From contig DATDMG010000263.1 of NCBI GenBank assembly GCA_036518955.1, forward strand, positions 1 to 17,622: 17,622 nucleotides of DNA, read 5' to 3'. Shown here in pieces: positions 7,831 through 14,851 of the stretch. Both the position numbers and the translations under genes were made by a program. The notes below the pieces were generated by a model, which did no database searches, was not told the DNA's origin, and saw only the letters and a list, made by a program, of their open reading frames with translations. How positions within the stretch are numbered: the first letter of the stretch is position 1; each line of letters starts with the position of its first letter. The stretch comes from DATDMG01 sp036518955. Its GTDB lineage: Bacteria; Actinomycetota; Actinomycetes; Actinomycetales; Kineosporiaceae.

Positions 7831-8874
7831 ATGACGTTCTCTGCGGCCGTCGCCGGCGCCAGCGGGTACGCCGGGGGTGAACTGCTGCGTCTCCTCCTCG
7901 GGCACCCCGCCTTCGAGGTCGGTGAGGTGACCGCGGCCACCAACGCCGGCTCACCGCTGGGGGAGCACCAGCCCCACCTCGTGGCGATCGCCGACCGGGT
8001 GCTGCGGCCCACCACCCCGGAGGTGCTCGCCGGGCACGACGTCGTCTTCCTCGCCCTGCCCCACGGTGCCTCCGCGGCGGTCGCGGCCGCGTTGCCGCCC
8101 GACGTCGTCGTCGTGGACTGCGGTGCGGACCACCGGTTGCGCGATCCGACGGCGTGGGCCGAGTTCTACCCGGGCGAGCACGCCGGGAGCTGGCCGTACG
8201 GCCTGCCGGAGCTCGTCGGCGCCGACGGCGGCCGGCTCCGGGAGGTGCTCGCCGGTGCCCGCCGGATCGCCGTCCCGGGCTGCTACCCGACGGCCGTCAG
8301 CCTGGGCCTCGCGCCCGGCTTCGCCGCCGGGCTGCTGGAGCCTGACGTCGTGGTCGTCGCCGCCAGCGGGACGTCGGGGGCCGGTCGCAGTCTCGCCCCG
8401 CACCTCCTCGGCAGCGAGGTGATGGGTTCGATGAGCCCCTACGGCGTCGGCGGGTCGCACCGGCACACGCCGGAGATGGAGCAGAACCTGTCCGCGGCCG
8501 CCGGTGAGCCGGTCCAGGTCTCGTTCACCCCGACGCTGGCGCCGATGCCGCGCGGGATCCTGGCGACGTCCACCGCCCGGTTGCGGCCGGGCGCCGACCC
8601 GGACGCGGTCCGCAGGGTCTGGACCGACGCCTACGCCGGTGAGCCGTTCGTCCACGTGCTGCCCGAGGGGCGCTGGCCGCGGACCGCGGACACCCTCGGC
8701 GCCAACACCGTCCTCGTGCAGGTCGTGGTCGATGGGCGGACCGGCCGGGTGATCGTGGTCACCGCGGTCGACAATCTGACGAAGGGTACGGCCGGCGGCG
8801 CGGTGCAGTCCGCCAACCTGGCTCTCGGCCTGCCCGAGGCCGGCGGCCTGCCCACCGCGGGACTGGCGCCGTGA
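7831..8874 (+). CDS. argC: N-acetyl-gamma-glutamyl-phosphate reductase
   Basis: Third step of arginine synthesis: NADPH-dependent reduction of N-acetylglutamyl phosphate to the semialdehyde. The 347-residue product has the dinucleotide-binding GASGYAGGELLRLL near the N-terminus, LALPHG, the catalytic cysteine in PGCYPT (C151), and the conserved FTPTLAPMPRGI and VDNLTKGTAGGAVQ blocks. ATG 7831 is preferred over the in-frame ATG 7804, which lies inside the first operator, because MTFSAAVAGASGYAGGE is the family's normal start. There is no Shine-Dalgarno, consistent with a leaderless message. It is the first gene of the arginine cluster; the ACT-domain gene begins 48 nt downstream. Confidence 0.97.
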   Translation: MTFSAAVAGASGYAGGELLRLLLGHPAFEVGEVTAATNAGSPLGEHQPHLVAIADRVLRPTTPEVLAGHDVVFLALPHGASAAVAAALPPDVVVVDCGADHRLRDPTAWAEFYPGEHAGSWPYGLPELVGADGGRLREVLAGARRIAVPGCYPTAVSLGLAPGFAAGLLEPDVVVVAASGTSGAGRSLAPHLLGSEVMGSMSPYGVGGSHRHTPEMEQNLSAAAGEPVQVSFTPTLAPMPRGILATSTARLRPGADPDAVRRVWTDAYAGEPFVHVLPEGRWPRTADTLGANTVLVQVVVDGRTGRVIVVTAVDNLTKGTAGGAVQSANLALGLPEAGGLPTAGLAP

Positions 8875-8922
8875 GCGCCCGGCCGACCGGGGTCCGAGGA
8901 CGATGAGGAGGAGGCACCGGCG

Positions 8923-9423
8923 ATGAGGCTGGTGATGAGCCCGCAGGCGATCGCCGTGGTCGGGCTGCCCGCGGGGGCCGACGAACCGACCTGGGCCACG
9001 GGTGGGCCGTTGGTGAGCATCACGAGGACCGAGAACGAGACGAGCGTGATCTGCCCGACGTCCGCCATCCCGGAGGAGGTACCGGGACCGGTGAACGGAC
9101 CCCTGGTGGGCGTCTACGTCGATGAGCAGCTCGACTTCTCCCAGGTCGGCATCCTGGTCGGACTGCTCAAGCCGCTCGCGGACGCCGGGATCCCGGTGCT
9201 CACGCTGTCCACCTACGACACGGACTGGGTACTGATCGAGGCGTCCCGGGCCGCGGCGGCGTCGTCCGTGTGGCGGGCCGCGGGATACCAGGTGGTCGAC
9301 GCGGCGGAGCACCGCGACGACCCCTGGCAGGTGGACGTCCGGGAGGAGGCCGGCGAATCGTTGCCGGCGAATGCGCGGGGGGCGGCCGGGCCCGGCGGCC
9401 CGGGCGGGCGGGCGGAGCAGTGA
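8923..9423 (+). CDS. ACT-domain protein (COG3603/CASTOR-type) in the arg cluster
   Basis: A 166-residue protein. Residues 1-~130 resemble the small COG3603 family of paired ACT-like domains: a first half with WATGGPLVSITRTENETSVICP and a second with LDFSQVGILVGLLKPLADAGIPVLTLSTYDTDWVLIEA. The STYxTD-x-hydrophobic signature is also typical of the ACT_7 domains of CASTOR1, the animal arginine sensor. ACT domains usually bind amino acids, so a role in sensing arginine or an intermediate is plausible but inferred. The last ~30 residues are Gly/Ala/Pro-rich. ATG 8923 has a strong ribosome binding site (GAGGAGGAGG, 8905-8914), a fresh start rather than coupling from argC. Its stop overlaps the argJ remnant's GTG by 4 nt (GTGA). 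The family has no settled enzymatic function that I know of. Confidence 0.82.
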   Translation: MRLVMSPQAIAVVGLPAGADEPTWATGGPLVSITRTENETSVICPTSAIPEEVPGPVNGPLVGVYVDEQLDFSQVGILVGLLKPLADAGIPVLTLSTYDTDWVLIEASRAAAASSVWRAAGYQVVDAAEHRDDPWQVDVREEAGESLPANARGAAGPGGPGGRAEQ

Positions 9424-9539
9424 GCGTCACGGTGCCGAAGGGTTTCCGGGCGGGCGGGGGCGCGGCCGCCGGGGCGGCCGGCCGGACCGACGATCTCACC
9501 CACGCCGACGTCCACCAGAACAGCGCGTACCCGGCATGA
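9420..9539 (+). pseudogene. argJ: argJ remnant: in-frame internal deletion of ornithine acetyltransferase
   Basis: A 39-codon ORF sits exactly where argJ lies in related argC-J-B-D clusters. Residues 1-~18 (VSVTVPKGFRAGGG) match the usual actinobacterial ArgJ start (MSVTAPKGFRAAGVAAG). Residues 23-39 (TDDLTHADVHQNSAYPA) match its usual end (about NDLTHxYVHENSAYSS); both comparisons are from memory of the family. The ~370 residues between, including the autoproteolytic catalytic Thr, are missing, so it cannot work as an enzyme. The junction lies in a GC-only tract around 9450-9485. The frame is preserved, and 4-nt overlaps survive at both ends: GTGA (9420-9423) with the ACT gene and ATGA (9536-9539) with argB. 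It could be a natural deletion kept as a coupling relay, or an assembly error. Confidence 0.8.
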
Positions 9540-10540
9540 GCGATCTCACCGCTCGGTCGCCGAGCGTTCCCGTCACCGGGCCGCGCGACCCCGGCACCGA
9601 GCCGGGTGCCCCCGCCCCCCGGCCGCGGGCGCCGGTGTCCGACCCGTCGCTCACCGCCCAGGACAAGGCCCGCGTGCTGATCGAGGCGCTGCCCTGGCTG
9701 CAGCGGTTCGCGGGTGCGGTCGTCGTGGTCAAGTACGGTGGCAACGCGATGATCGACGCAGCGTTGCGGTCCGCCTTCGCCCGGGACATCGTGTTCCTGC
9801 GGTCGGCGGGGCTGAAGCCGGTCGTCGTCCACGGCGGGGGTCCGCAGATCTCGTCGATGCTGGCCCGGGTCGGCATCCCCACCGAGTTCCGTGGTGGCCT
9901 GCGGGTCACCACCGCGGAGACGATGGACATCGTCCGGATGGTCCTCGTCGGGCAGGTCGGCCGGGAGCTCGTCGGGCTGATCAACGCGTCCGGCGCGCGC
10001 GGTGTCGGCCTGTCCGGAGAGGACGCCGGCCTGTTCCGGGCGCAGCGGCGAGGCGCGCTGGTCGACGGCGAACTGGTGGACGTCGGGCTGGTCGGCGACG
10101 TCGTCGAGGTGGACCCGGCCGCCGTCCTCGATCTGGTCGAGGCCGGCCGGATCCCGGTCGTCTCGACGGTTGCCCCGGACGGCGACGGGCAGGTGCTCAA
10201 CGTCAACGCGGACACCGCGGCAGCAGCCCTGGCGGTCGCGCTCGGAGCCGCCAAGCTCGTCGTCCTGACCGACGTCGAAGGCGTCTACGCCGACTGGCCG
10301 GACCGGTCGTCACTACTGCCGGAGATCCGCGCGGGGGCGCTGGAGGCGCTGCTGCCGAGGCTGGAGTCGGGGATGGTCCCGAAGATGGAGGCGTGCCTGC
10401 GGGCGGTGCGTGGCGGCGTCCCGCAGGCGACCGTGATCGACGGTCGGGTGGCGCACAGCGTGCTCCTGGAGGTCTTCACCCCCGAGGGCGTCGGCACGAT
10501 GGTGCTGCCTGACGAGATCAGTGAGAGGGAACCGGGATGA
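9536..10540 (+). CDS. argB: Acetylglutamate kinase
   Basis: Second step of arginine synthesis: ATP-dependent phosphorylation of N-acetylglutamate, often the arginine-feedback control point in organisms with the ArgJ cycle. The 334-residue product has VVVKYGGNAM (K66), VVHGGGPQ from H99, FRGGLRVTT, LNVNADTAA, VLTDVEGVYADW and ESGMVPKMEACLRAV. The first ~35 residues form a Pro/Ala-rich extension beyond the typical ~300-residue actinobacterial enzyme; the family core begins near QDKARVLIEALPWL. ATG 9536 overlaps the argJ remnant stop (ATGA), so translation likely depends on ribosomes finishing that tiny ORF. The stop overlaps the argD start in the same manner. Confidence 0.97.
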   Translation: MSDLTARSPSVPVTGPRDPGTEPGAPAPRPRAPVSDPSLTAQDKARVLIEALPWLQRFAGAVVVVKYGGNAMIDAALRSAFARDIVFLRSAGLKPVVVHGGGPQISSMLARVGIPTEFRGGLRVTTAETMDIVRMVLVGQVGRELVGLINASGARGVGLSGEDAGLFRAQRRGALVDGELVDVGLVGDVVEVDPAAVLDLVEAGRIPVVSTVAPDGDGQVLNVNADTAAAALAVALGAAKLVVLTDVEGVYADWPDRSSLLPEIRAGALEALLPRLESGMVPKMEACLRAVRGGVPQATVIDGRVAHSVLLEVFTPEGVGTMVLPDEISEREPG

Positions 10541-11793
10541 CGGACGTGCGGATCCCGCCCGCGGCCGCGCCGGCCGCCGGGCCGGGCGGGGGATCGGGGG
10601 CGGCCTGGCTGGATCGGTACGCCGGGGCCCTGATGAACACGTTCGGCACCCCCCAGCGGCTGCTCGTGCGCGGCGAGGGTTGCTACGTCTGGGACGCCGA
10701 CGGCAGGCGCTACCTCGACCTGCTCGCCGGGATCGCGGTGAACGTGCTGGGCCACGCGCACCCCTTCCTGGTGAGCGCGATCACGGCGCAGCTGGCCACG
10801 CTCGGCCACGTGTCGAACGTCTTCGCCAGCGCACCGCAGGTGGTGCTCGCCGAGCGGCTGCTGGAGATCTCCGACGCGCCGGCCGGCTCCCGCGTGTTCC
10901 TGTGCAACTCGGGAACCGAGGCCAACGAGGCCGCCTTCAAGATCGCGCGCCGGACCGGGCGCGCTGGCATGGTCGCCGCCGAGGGCGGCTTCCACGGTCG
11001 CACCATGGGCGCGCTCGCGCTCACCCACAAGCCCGCCTACCGGCACCCGTTCGAGCCGCTGCCGGGCGACGTCGTCCACGTGCCGTACGGGGACGACGAG
11101 GCGCTGGCCGCCGTGGTCGGCGAACGCACCGCGGCCGTGGTGCTCGAACCGATCCAGGGCGAGGCGGGCGCCGTGGCGCCGCCGGCCGGCTACCTGGCCC
11201 GGGCCCGGGAGATCACTGCCGCGGCGGGGGCCCTGCTGATCCTCGACGAGGTGCAGAGCGGGATGGGCCGCACCGGCGCCTGGTTCGCCCACCGGCACCC
11301 GCGTCACGGCGCCGGGATCCGGCCGGACGTCGTCACCCTGGCCAAGGGGCTCGGTGGCGGCATCCCGATCGGCGCGGTGATCGCGCACGGCGAGGTCGCC
11401 GCGCTGCTCGGTCCGGGCGACCACGGTTCCACGTTCGGCGGCAACCCGGTCGCCGCCGCGGCGGCGCTCGCGACGTTGCACGTGATCGAGCGGGACGGCC
11501 TGCTGCGGAACGCGGCGACCGTGGGGGCCCGGCTGGCCGCGGCGCTGCGGGCCGCCGCGCACCCGCACGTCGTCGACGTCCGGGGCGAGGGGCTGCTGCT
11601 GGGCGTGGTGCTCGCCTCGCCGGTCGCGGCCGGCGTCCGGGACGTGCTGCTGGACGACGGCATCATCGTCAACGCGGCGGCGCCGGACGTGCTGCGGCTG
11701 GCGCCACCTCTGATCCTCACCGCCGAGCAGGCGGACCAGTTCGTCGAGGCGCTCCCGACGGCCCTCGACCGCGTCCTAGGAGCGGGAGCATGA
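10537..11793 (+). CDS. argD: Acetylornithine aminotransferase
   Basis: PLP-dependent class III aminotransferase that converts N-acetylglutamate semialdehyde to N-acetylornithine using glutamate. The 418-residue product shows NTFGTPQRLLVRGEG at the start of the core, FLCNSGTEANEAAFKIARR, GGFHGRT, EPIQGEAG, the PLP-pyridine Asp in LILDEVQSGMGRTG, and the Schiff-base lysine K270 in TLAKGLGGGIPIGA. STFGGNPVAAAAA follows. A short Pro/Ala/Gly-rich N-terminal extension is present. Starts and stops overlap neighbours by 4 nt (ATGA) on both sides. Its product, N-acetylornithine, is the substrate ArgJ would normally deacetylate, and the window has no intact gene for that step. Confidence 0.97.
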   Translation: MTDVRIPPAAAPAAGPGGGSGAAWLDRYAGALMNTFGTPQRLLVRGEGCYVWDADGRRYLDLLAGIAVNVLGHAHPFLVSAITAQLATLGHVSNVFASAPQVVLAERLLEISDAPAGSRVFLCNSGTEANEAAFKIARRTGRAGMVAAEGGFHGRTMGALALTHKPAYRHPFEPLPGDVVHVPYGDDEALAAVVGERTAAVVLEPIQGEAGAVAPPAGYLARAREITAAAGALLILDEVQSGMGRTGAWFAHRHPRHGAGIRPDVVTLAKGLGGGIPIGAVIAHGEVAALLGPGDHGSTFGGNPVAAAAALATLHVIERDGLLRNAATVGARLAAALRAAAHPHVVDVRGEGLLLGVVLASPVAAGVRDVLLDDGIIVNAAAPDVLRLAPPLILTAEQADQFVEALPTALDRVLGAGA

Positions 11794-12713
11794 CCAGGCA
11801 CTTCCTCCGGGACGACGACCTGTCCCCGGCCGAGCTGATCGAGGTCCTCGACCTCGCGGACGCCGTGAAGAAGGACCGGTTCGCCGCGCGTCCCCTGGCC
11901 GGCCCGCAGTCGGTCGCGGTGATCTTCGACAAGTCCTCGACCCGGACCCGGGTCTCGTTCAGCGTCGGGATCGCCGAGCTGGGGGGGTACCCGCTGGTCA
12001 TCGACGCGGGCAGCAGCCAGCTGGGCCGCGGCGAGTCGGTCGAGGACACCGCCCGGGTGCTCGGCCGCCAGCTGAGCGCCATCGTCTGGCGCACCTTCGG
12101 GCAGGACCGGGTGGAGGCGATGGCGGCGGCCGCCGGGGTCCCCGTGATCAACGCGCTGACCGACCTCTTCCACCCCTGCCAGTTGCTCGCCGACCTGCAG
12201 ACGGTCCGGGAACGCACCGGCAGGCTCGCCGGGCTGACTCTGAGCTACCTCGGGGACGGTGCCAACAACATGGCCCACTCGTACCTGCTCGCCGGGGCGA
12301 ACGCCGGGATGCACGTGCGGGTGGGCACGCCCGAGGGCTACCTCCCCGATCCGGCCGTGGTCGACGCCGCGGCGCGGCGGGCGGCGTCCACCGCAGGGTC
12401 CGTCACGGTCACCCACGACCCGGTCGCCGCCGTCGACGGCGCCGACGTCCTCGCCACGGACACCTGGATCTCGATGGGCCAGGAGACCGAGGCCGCCGAG
12501 CGGACCCGCCCGTTCGTGCCGTTCGCCCTGGACGACGCGGCGCTCGACCGGGCGGCCCCGGGCGCGATCGTGCTGCACTGCCTGCCCGCGTACCGGGGCA
12601 AGGAGATCTCCGCCTCGGTCATCGACGGCCCGCAGTCCGCGGTGTGGGACGAGGCGGAGAACCGGCTGCACGCGCAGAAGGCGTTGCTGGCGTGGCTCCT
12701 GGAGCGCCGATGA
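11790..12713 (+). CDS. argF: Ornithine carbamoyltransferase
   Basis: Makes citrulline from ornithine and carbamoyl phosphate. The 307-residue product carries the carbamoyl-phosphate motif S50-T-R-T-R (KSSTRTRVSFSVG), the ornithine-type HPCQ at 128-131, GDGANNMAHSYL, the DVLATDTWISMGQE loop and the HCLP motif at 263-266. These mark an anabolic OTCase rather than an aspartate carbamoyltransferase. ATG 11790 overlaps the argD stop by 4 nt (ATGA). Its own stop overlaps the ATG of a 10-codon ORF that leads into argR. The enzyme needs free ornithine, which implies another deacetylation route or an outside source if argJ is truly gone. Confidence 0.97.
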   Translation: MTRHFLRDDDLSPAELIEVLDLADAVKKDRFAARPLAGPQSVAVIFDKSSTRTRVSFSVGIAELGGYPLVIDAGSSQLGRGESVEDTARVLGRQLSAIVWRTFGQDRVEAMAAAAGVPVINALTDLFHPCQLLADLQTVRERTGRLAGLTLSYLGDGANNMAHSYLLAGANAGMHVRVGTPEGYLPDPAVVDAAARRAASTAGSVTVTHDPVAAVDGADVLATDTWISMGQETEAAERTRPFVPFALDDAALDRAAPGAIVLHCLPAYRGKEISASVIDGPQSAVWDEAENRLHAQKALLAWLLERR

Positions 12714-12742
12714 GCAGCGCGCGCGATCGGCGGACCCGATGA
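12710..12742 (+). CDS. Ten-codon Arg-rich ORF bridging argF and argR
   Basis: ATG 12710 opens MSSARDRRTR and stops at TGA 12740-12742. It shares ATGA with the argF stop at one end and with the argR start at the other, so ribosomes could pass argF, this ORF and argR in relay. Four of ten codons are Arg (CGC, CGG, CGG, CGA), which would let Arg-tRNA supply influence argR translation. In DNA of this composition such a short ORF can arise by chance, and there is no independent sign of selection in one sequence. It is recorded as a candidate only. Confidence 0.35.
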   Translation: MSSARDRRTR

Positions 12743-13281
12743 GCGAGCGGGCCGGCACCCCGGCCCGGGTCGCGCCGACGAAGGCCGCCCGGCACCGGCA
12801 GATCGTCGACCTGCTGCGTCGGCACGCCGTGCGTTCCCAGGTGGAGCTGGCCGAGCTGCTCGCCGCCGAGCGCGTCGCGGTCACCCAGGCGACGCTCTCC
12901 CGGGACCTCGTCGAGCTCGGCGCGGTCAAGGTCCGCCACCCGGACGGCGGGCTGGTCTACGCTGTCCCGGGTGAGGGCGGCGACCGGACGCCGCACGGCG
13001 GGATGGAGCAGGAGCTGCTCGACGCCCGGCTGGCGCGCCTGTGCGAGGAGCTCCTGGTGACCGCCGAGGCATCGGCGAACCTGGTGGTGCTCCGGACGCC
13101 GCCCGGCGCGGCCCAGCTCCTGGCCCTGGCGGTCGACCGATCGGTGATGCCGGCCGTCCTGGGCACGGTCGCCGGCGACGACACGGTCCTGGTGATCGCC
13201 CGCGCCCCGGACGGCGCTCCGGAGCTGGCGGCCCGGTTCCTCGCCCTGGCCGCCGGCGCCCGCCAGTCCCTTCCACCGTGA
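12739..13281 (+). CDS. argR: Arginine repressor
   Basis: Hexameric transcription factor that binds ARG boxes with arginine as co-repressor. The 180-residue product has an N-terminal winged helix (about 15-75: RHRQIVDLLRRH, SQVELAELLAAE, VTQATLSRDLVELGAVKV) and a C-terminal oligomerisation and arginine-binding domain with GTVAGDDT at 142-149, whose Asp pair contacts arginine in the family. ATG 12739 overlaps the stop of the 10-codon ORF and has no strong ribosome binding site, so it probably depends on translational coupling. The likely targets are the box pair at 7793-7828 and the repeats at 13278-13306, which would include autoregulation. The first downstream repeat overlaps its stop codon. 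Confidence 0.97.
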   Translation: MSERAGTPARVAPTKAARHRQIVDLLRRHAVRSQVELAELLAAERVAVTQATLSRDLVELGAVKVRHPDGGLVYAVPGEGGDRTPHGGMEQELLDARLARLCEELLVTAEASANLVVLRTPPGAAQLLALAVDRSVMPAVLGTVAGDDTVLVIARAPDGAPELAARFLALAAGARQSLPP

Positions 13282-13306
13282 TCATGCACGAGGCAGTGAT
13301 CATGCA
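13278..13306 (+). promoter_or_regulatory. Duplicated GTGATCATGCA ahead of argH, candidate ArgR sites
   Basis: GTGATCATGCA occurs at 13278-13288 and again at 13296-13306, 18 bp apart, with the first copy overlapping the argR stop codon. The ATCATGCA part is identical to the right half of box 1 ahead of argC. The left halves are weak against TGCAT, and the spacing is 18 rather than 20 bp, so this is less convincing than the argC operator. It suggests that argH has its own ArgR-controlled promoter in the 58-nt gap rather than simply reading through from argR. Confidence 0.5.
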
Positions 13307-13339
13307 ACCTCGGACCCCAGCGCAGGAGCAGGAGAGGCG

Positions 13340-14800
13340 ATGAGCACGACCACGGGGACCCCGCTGAAGCTGTGGGGCGGCCGCTTCGAGGGCGGCCCGG
13401 CCGCGGCGCTGGAGCGGCTGTCGTCGTCCGTGCACTTCGACTGGGTGCTCGCGCCCTACGACCTGGCCGGATCGCGCGCCCACGCCCGGGTCCTCGCGGC
13501 GGCCGGCCTGCTCACCGCGGATCAGCTCGCCGGTCTGCTCGTCGGGCTGGACGCGCTCGAGGCCGACGTGGTCGCCGGGACGTTCACCCCGACGCCCGCC
13601 GACGAGGACGTCCACACCGCTCTCGAGCGCGGACTCATCGAGCGGGTCGGCCCGGACCTGGGCGGCCGGCTGCGTGCGGGTCGTTCGCGCAACGACCAGG
13701 TGGCGACCCTCTACCGGATGTACCTGCGCGACCGTGCCCGCCAGATCGCCCACGCCCTCCTCGACCTCGCGGACGTCCTGGTGGCCCAGGCCGCCACGCA
13801 CCCGATGGCGGCACTGCCCGGACGCACTCACTTCCAGCACGCCCAGCCGGTGCTGCTGGCGCACCACCTGCAGGCGCACGCGCAGGCTCTGGCCCGCGAC
13901 GTCCACCGGTTGGTGGACTGGGACCGCCGCGCGGACGAGTCGCCCTACGGTTCGGGCGCGCTCGCCGGATCGTCGCTGGGGCTGGACCCCGAGGCGGTCG
14001 CCCGTGAGCTCGGCTTCAGCACCTCGTCGGACAACTCGCTCGACGGCACCTCCGCCCGGGACGTGGTGGCCGAGCTGGCTTTCGTGCTGGCCATGGCGGC
14101 GGTGGACGTGTCCCGGATCGCCGAGGAGATCGTGATCTGGACGACGGCGGAGTTCGGCTTCGCCCGGCTCCACGACGCCTACGCGACCGGGTCGTCGATC
14201 ATGCCGCAGAAGAAGAACCCGGACGTCGCCGAGCTGGCCCGGGGCAAGGCGGGCCGGCTCGTCGGGAACCTGGCCGGGCTCCTCGCCACGCTCAAGGGCC
14301 TGCCGCTGGCGTACAACCGGGACCTGCAGGAGGACAAGGAGCCGGTCATCGACTCCGTCGACCAGCTGCTGAGCGTGCTGGCTGCCTTCACCGGGATGAT
14401 GGCCACCGTGACGTTCGACACCGAGCGGATGGCCGCTCTCGCTCCGGCCGGATTCTCCCTCGCCACGGACGTCGCGGAGTGGCTGGTGCGTCAGGGCGTG
14501 CCGTTCCGGGAGGCGCACGAGATCGCGGGGGCGTGCGTGCGCGAGTGCGAGCGGCGCGGGGTCGGCCTGCACGACCTGGACGACGCCGGTCTGGCGGCGA
14601 TCTCCCCGCACCTGACGCCCGCCGTCCGCGCCGTCCTGGACGTCGCGGGGTCGCTGGCGTCGCGGGACGGGCGCGGGGGCACCGCGCCCGTCCGCGTCAC
14701 CGAGCAGCGGGATCGGCTCACCGACCGGCTCGGTGCGCTGCGCGGCTGGGCGCAGCGCCCGGTGACGCCGGTGGCGCACCGGGCGGCGTCCGCCGGTTGA
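13340..14800 (+). CDS. argH: Argininosuccinate lyase
   Basis: Last step of arginine synthesis: cleaves argininosuccinate to arginine and fumarate. The 486-residue product starts LKLWGGRFEGGP, carries DEDVHTALERGLIE, AGRSRNDQVAT, GRTHFQHAQPV and the fumarase/aspartase superfamily signature GSSIMPQKKNP at 284-294, with the catalytic Ser in this loop. Length is normal apart from ~15 extra C-terminal residues. ATG 13340 has AGGAG at 13330-13334 as ribosome binding site. argG (argininosuccinate synthase), often just upstream of argH in actinobacteria, is absent here and must lie elsewhere if the pathway is complete. It converges on the exported-protein gene 51 nt away. Confidence 0.98.
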   Translation: MSTTTGTPLKLWGGRFEGGPAAALERLSSSVHFDWVLAPYDLAGSRAHARVLAAAGLLTADQLAGLLVGLDALEADVVAGTFTPTPADEDVHTALERGLIERVGPDLGGRLRAGRSRNDQVATLYRMYLRDRARQIAHALLDLADVLVAQAATHPMAALPGRTHFQHAQPVLLAHHLQAHAQALARDVHRLVDWDRRADESPYGSGALAGSSLGLDPEAVARELGFSTSSDNSLDGTSARDVVAELAFVLAMAAVDVSRIAEEIVIWTTAEFGFARLHDAYATGSSIMPQKKNPDVAELARGKAGRLVGNLAGLLATLKGLPLAYNRDLQEDKEPVIDSVDQLLSVLAAFTGMMATVTFDTERMAALAPAGFSLATDVAEWLVRQGVPFREAHEIAGACVRECERRGVGLHDLDDAGLAAISPHLTPAVRAVLDVAGSLASRDGRGGTAPVRVTEQRDRLTDRLGALRGWAQRPVTPVAHRAASAG

Positions 14801-14851
14801 GGTCCGTTCCGGTCGCCGCTGGCGCGGTCGTCCCCCCGGGCGCCGCGTGGC

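Noticed and set aside
9450..9490. NotI (GCGGCCGC) and FseI (GGCCGGCC) sites at the argJ junction, suggesting a laboratory in-frame knockout scar
   Set aside because: Eight-base GC-only sites are frequent in DNA this GC-rich, and no FRT, loxP or marker scar is present. Kept only as a remote possibility.
14801..14851. Terminator between argH and the converging exported-protein gene
   Set aside because: Only a 5-bp stem with a 14-nt loop (GGCGC/GCGCC) is visible, and there is no T-tract. Too weak to call.
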